A stretch of DNA of 54,147 bases from an uncultured Flavobacteriaceae bacterium (GTDB taxonomy: Bacteria; Bacteroidota; Bacteroidia; Flavobacteriales; Flavobacteriaceae), in contig CANKUU010000023.1 in assembly GCA_947486785.1 (NCBI GenBank), positions 1-54,147 on the forward strand. Reading direction: 5' to 3'. The notes below the pieces were generated by a model, which was not told the origin of the DNA, did no database searches, and worked only from the letters and a program-made list of their open reading frames with translations. The position numbers and the translations under genes are program-made. Of this stretch, positions 53,695-54,147 are shown piece after piece. Every line of letters starts with the position of its first letter. Within the stretch, counting starts at the first letter, position 1.

Positions 53695-53832
53695 CCATTT
53701 AAAAAAAACTCTCATCTAAGAATTAAACCAATTAAGAAAATTTGAGTCTAAAAACAAAAAGTAATTATTTACGGAAAATTTTAAACCATCATTACAAGCA
53801 ATTAACCTATAATAATAAACTTAAATTAAGTT

Positions 53833-54042
53833 ATGAGAGTTTTAATTATCATTTTTGGAATACTTAGTATGTTAACAACTACTTCTTGCGCCACAAGAGT
53901 GGTAAATCAACCTGAAAAAGTTGTTGTAGTTAAACGTCCTACAAAATATAAAGTGGTACACATTAAAGGAAAAAAATATTACATGTGGAACGGACACTAT
54001 CATAGAAAAACTAAAAGAGGATATGTGTTAGTTAAATTTTAA
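53833..54042 (+). CDS. Small basic lipoprotein
   Basis: 69-aa protein with a lipoprotein signal (LIIIFGILSMLTTTSCATR, C19). The 50-residue mature part is strongly basic and rich in Tyr, Lys, His and Val (KKYYMWNGHYHRKTKRGYVLVKF). The pattern K-x-Y-W/M-x-G-H-Y resembles small YXWXXGXW-like surface motifs, but no family can be named. It is 138 nt inside putative cassette 3, a longer distance than in the other two cassettes. Confidence 0.7.
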   Translation: MRVLIIIFGILSMLTTTSCATRVVNQPEKVVVVKRPTKYKVVHIKGKKYYMWNGHYHRKTKRGYVLVKF

Positions 54043-54072
54043 TCCTTTTATTTATTTCAATATAAAAAAGAG

Positions 54073-54147
54073 TGTAGGCTTCCCCTTTTTAGGACACTTT
54101 AAAGTTCGACAAATAATTATTATTTAGGTCAGATTTGATGAAGAATT
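54073..54147 (+). mobile_element. Possible IS3-family left end (partial)
   Basis: The sequence from TGTAGGCTTCCCC (54073) through AGGACACTTTAAAG resembles the terminal repeat style of IS3-group elements (TG... CCCC...GGACA). It is followed 65 nt later by an ATG (54138) reading Met-Lys-Asn, a common way for IS3 OrfA proteins to begin. The window stops there, so the call rests on the end motif only. Confidence 0.4.

Larger units (their letters stand above)
53689..54147 (+). mobile_element. Start of putative cassette 3, running off the window
   Basis: Begins at the TTGTAG boundary of element C. It holds the small basic lipoprotein gene at 53833 and then what looks like an IS3-type left end at 54073. 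If the cassette rule holds, a CTACAAC with the usual palindrome should lie to the right of the window. Confidence 0.4.

Noticed and set aside
1-54147. CRISPR arrays, tRNA or rRNA genes
   Set aside because: No regularly spaced direct repeats and no cloverleaf or rRNA-like segments were seen on either strand.

Overview
This window is a piece of the chromosome of a flavobacterium (Bacteroidota, Flavobacteriia; probably a marine Flavobacteriaceae member). It is AT-rich, has A-rich stretches instead of Shine-Dalgarno sites before starts, and shows promoter-like boxes of the Bacteroidota type (TTG, about 20 nt, TAnnTTTG). It also carries lineage markers: GldH, DUF3078, DUF2480, the three-subunit SdhCAB complex, and many short N-terminal lipoboxes. 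No rRNA, tRNA, CRISPR array or complete insertion sequence was seen.

Layout. 0.5-9.5 kb: a minus-strand Fe-S assembly locus, read sufA, sufB, an MBL-fold lipoprotein hydrolase, sufC, sufD, sufS, then after a 410-bp gap sufE, a SufT/MIP18-like gene, DUF2480 and DUF3078. 9.7-12.3 kb: two surface lipoproteins, a seven-repeat beta-propeller and a choice-of-anchor B/LVIVD protein. 12.5-17.4 kb: thiL, a small Cys/His protein, brnQ, an NTF2-like lipoprotein and a Pro-specific aminopeptidase. 17.5-28 kb: a secreted or envelope degradation neighbourhood with two large sortilin/BNR-repeat proteins, an M28 peptidase, a cyclophilin, a degenerate DUF922-like protein, a GyrI-like protein and a ThuA protein. 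28-29.2 kb: a non-coding stretch with twin inverted hairpins. 29.2-32.7 kb: sdhCAB. 32.8-35.7 kb: an aminotransferase, a serine hydrolase and a GNAT. 35.7-40.3 kb: an unlisted 35-aa ORF, a class A PBP, gldH and a PSP1/RicT gene. 40.5-51.9 kb: trhO, recA, a lipoprotein with an ECF sigma factor and its anti-sigma/barrel protein, plsC, trpS, FKBP, dprA, an HU-like/SPOR protein and a thioesterase.

The last 2.2 kb (51.95 kb to the edge) is different in character. It contains short accessory genes (GNAT, PD40-like lipoprotein, tiny basic lipoprotein), all on the plus strand and separated by long imperfect palindromes. At each cassette the 7 bases at the right edge of one palindrome (GTTNNNN) are the exact reverse complement of the 7 bases at the left edge of the next (NNNNAAC). 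That is the logic of integron cassettes, where the R' bases stay at the cassette 5' end and pair with R'' of its own attC. The mismatches in the palindrome arms are all A.C on the plus strand, so they become G.T wobbles when the minus strand folds. No integrase is present in the window. This is the best candidate for an undescribed mobile-cassette system. The window seems to end inside the left end of an IS3-type element lying in the third cassette.

All family names come from reading the translated proteins and from memory of the families. No database search was possible.
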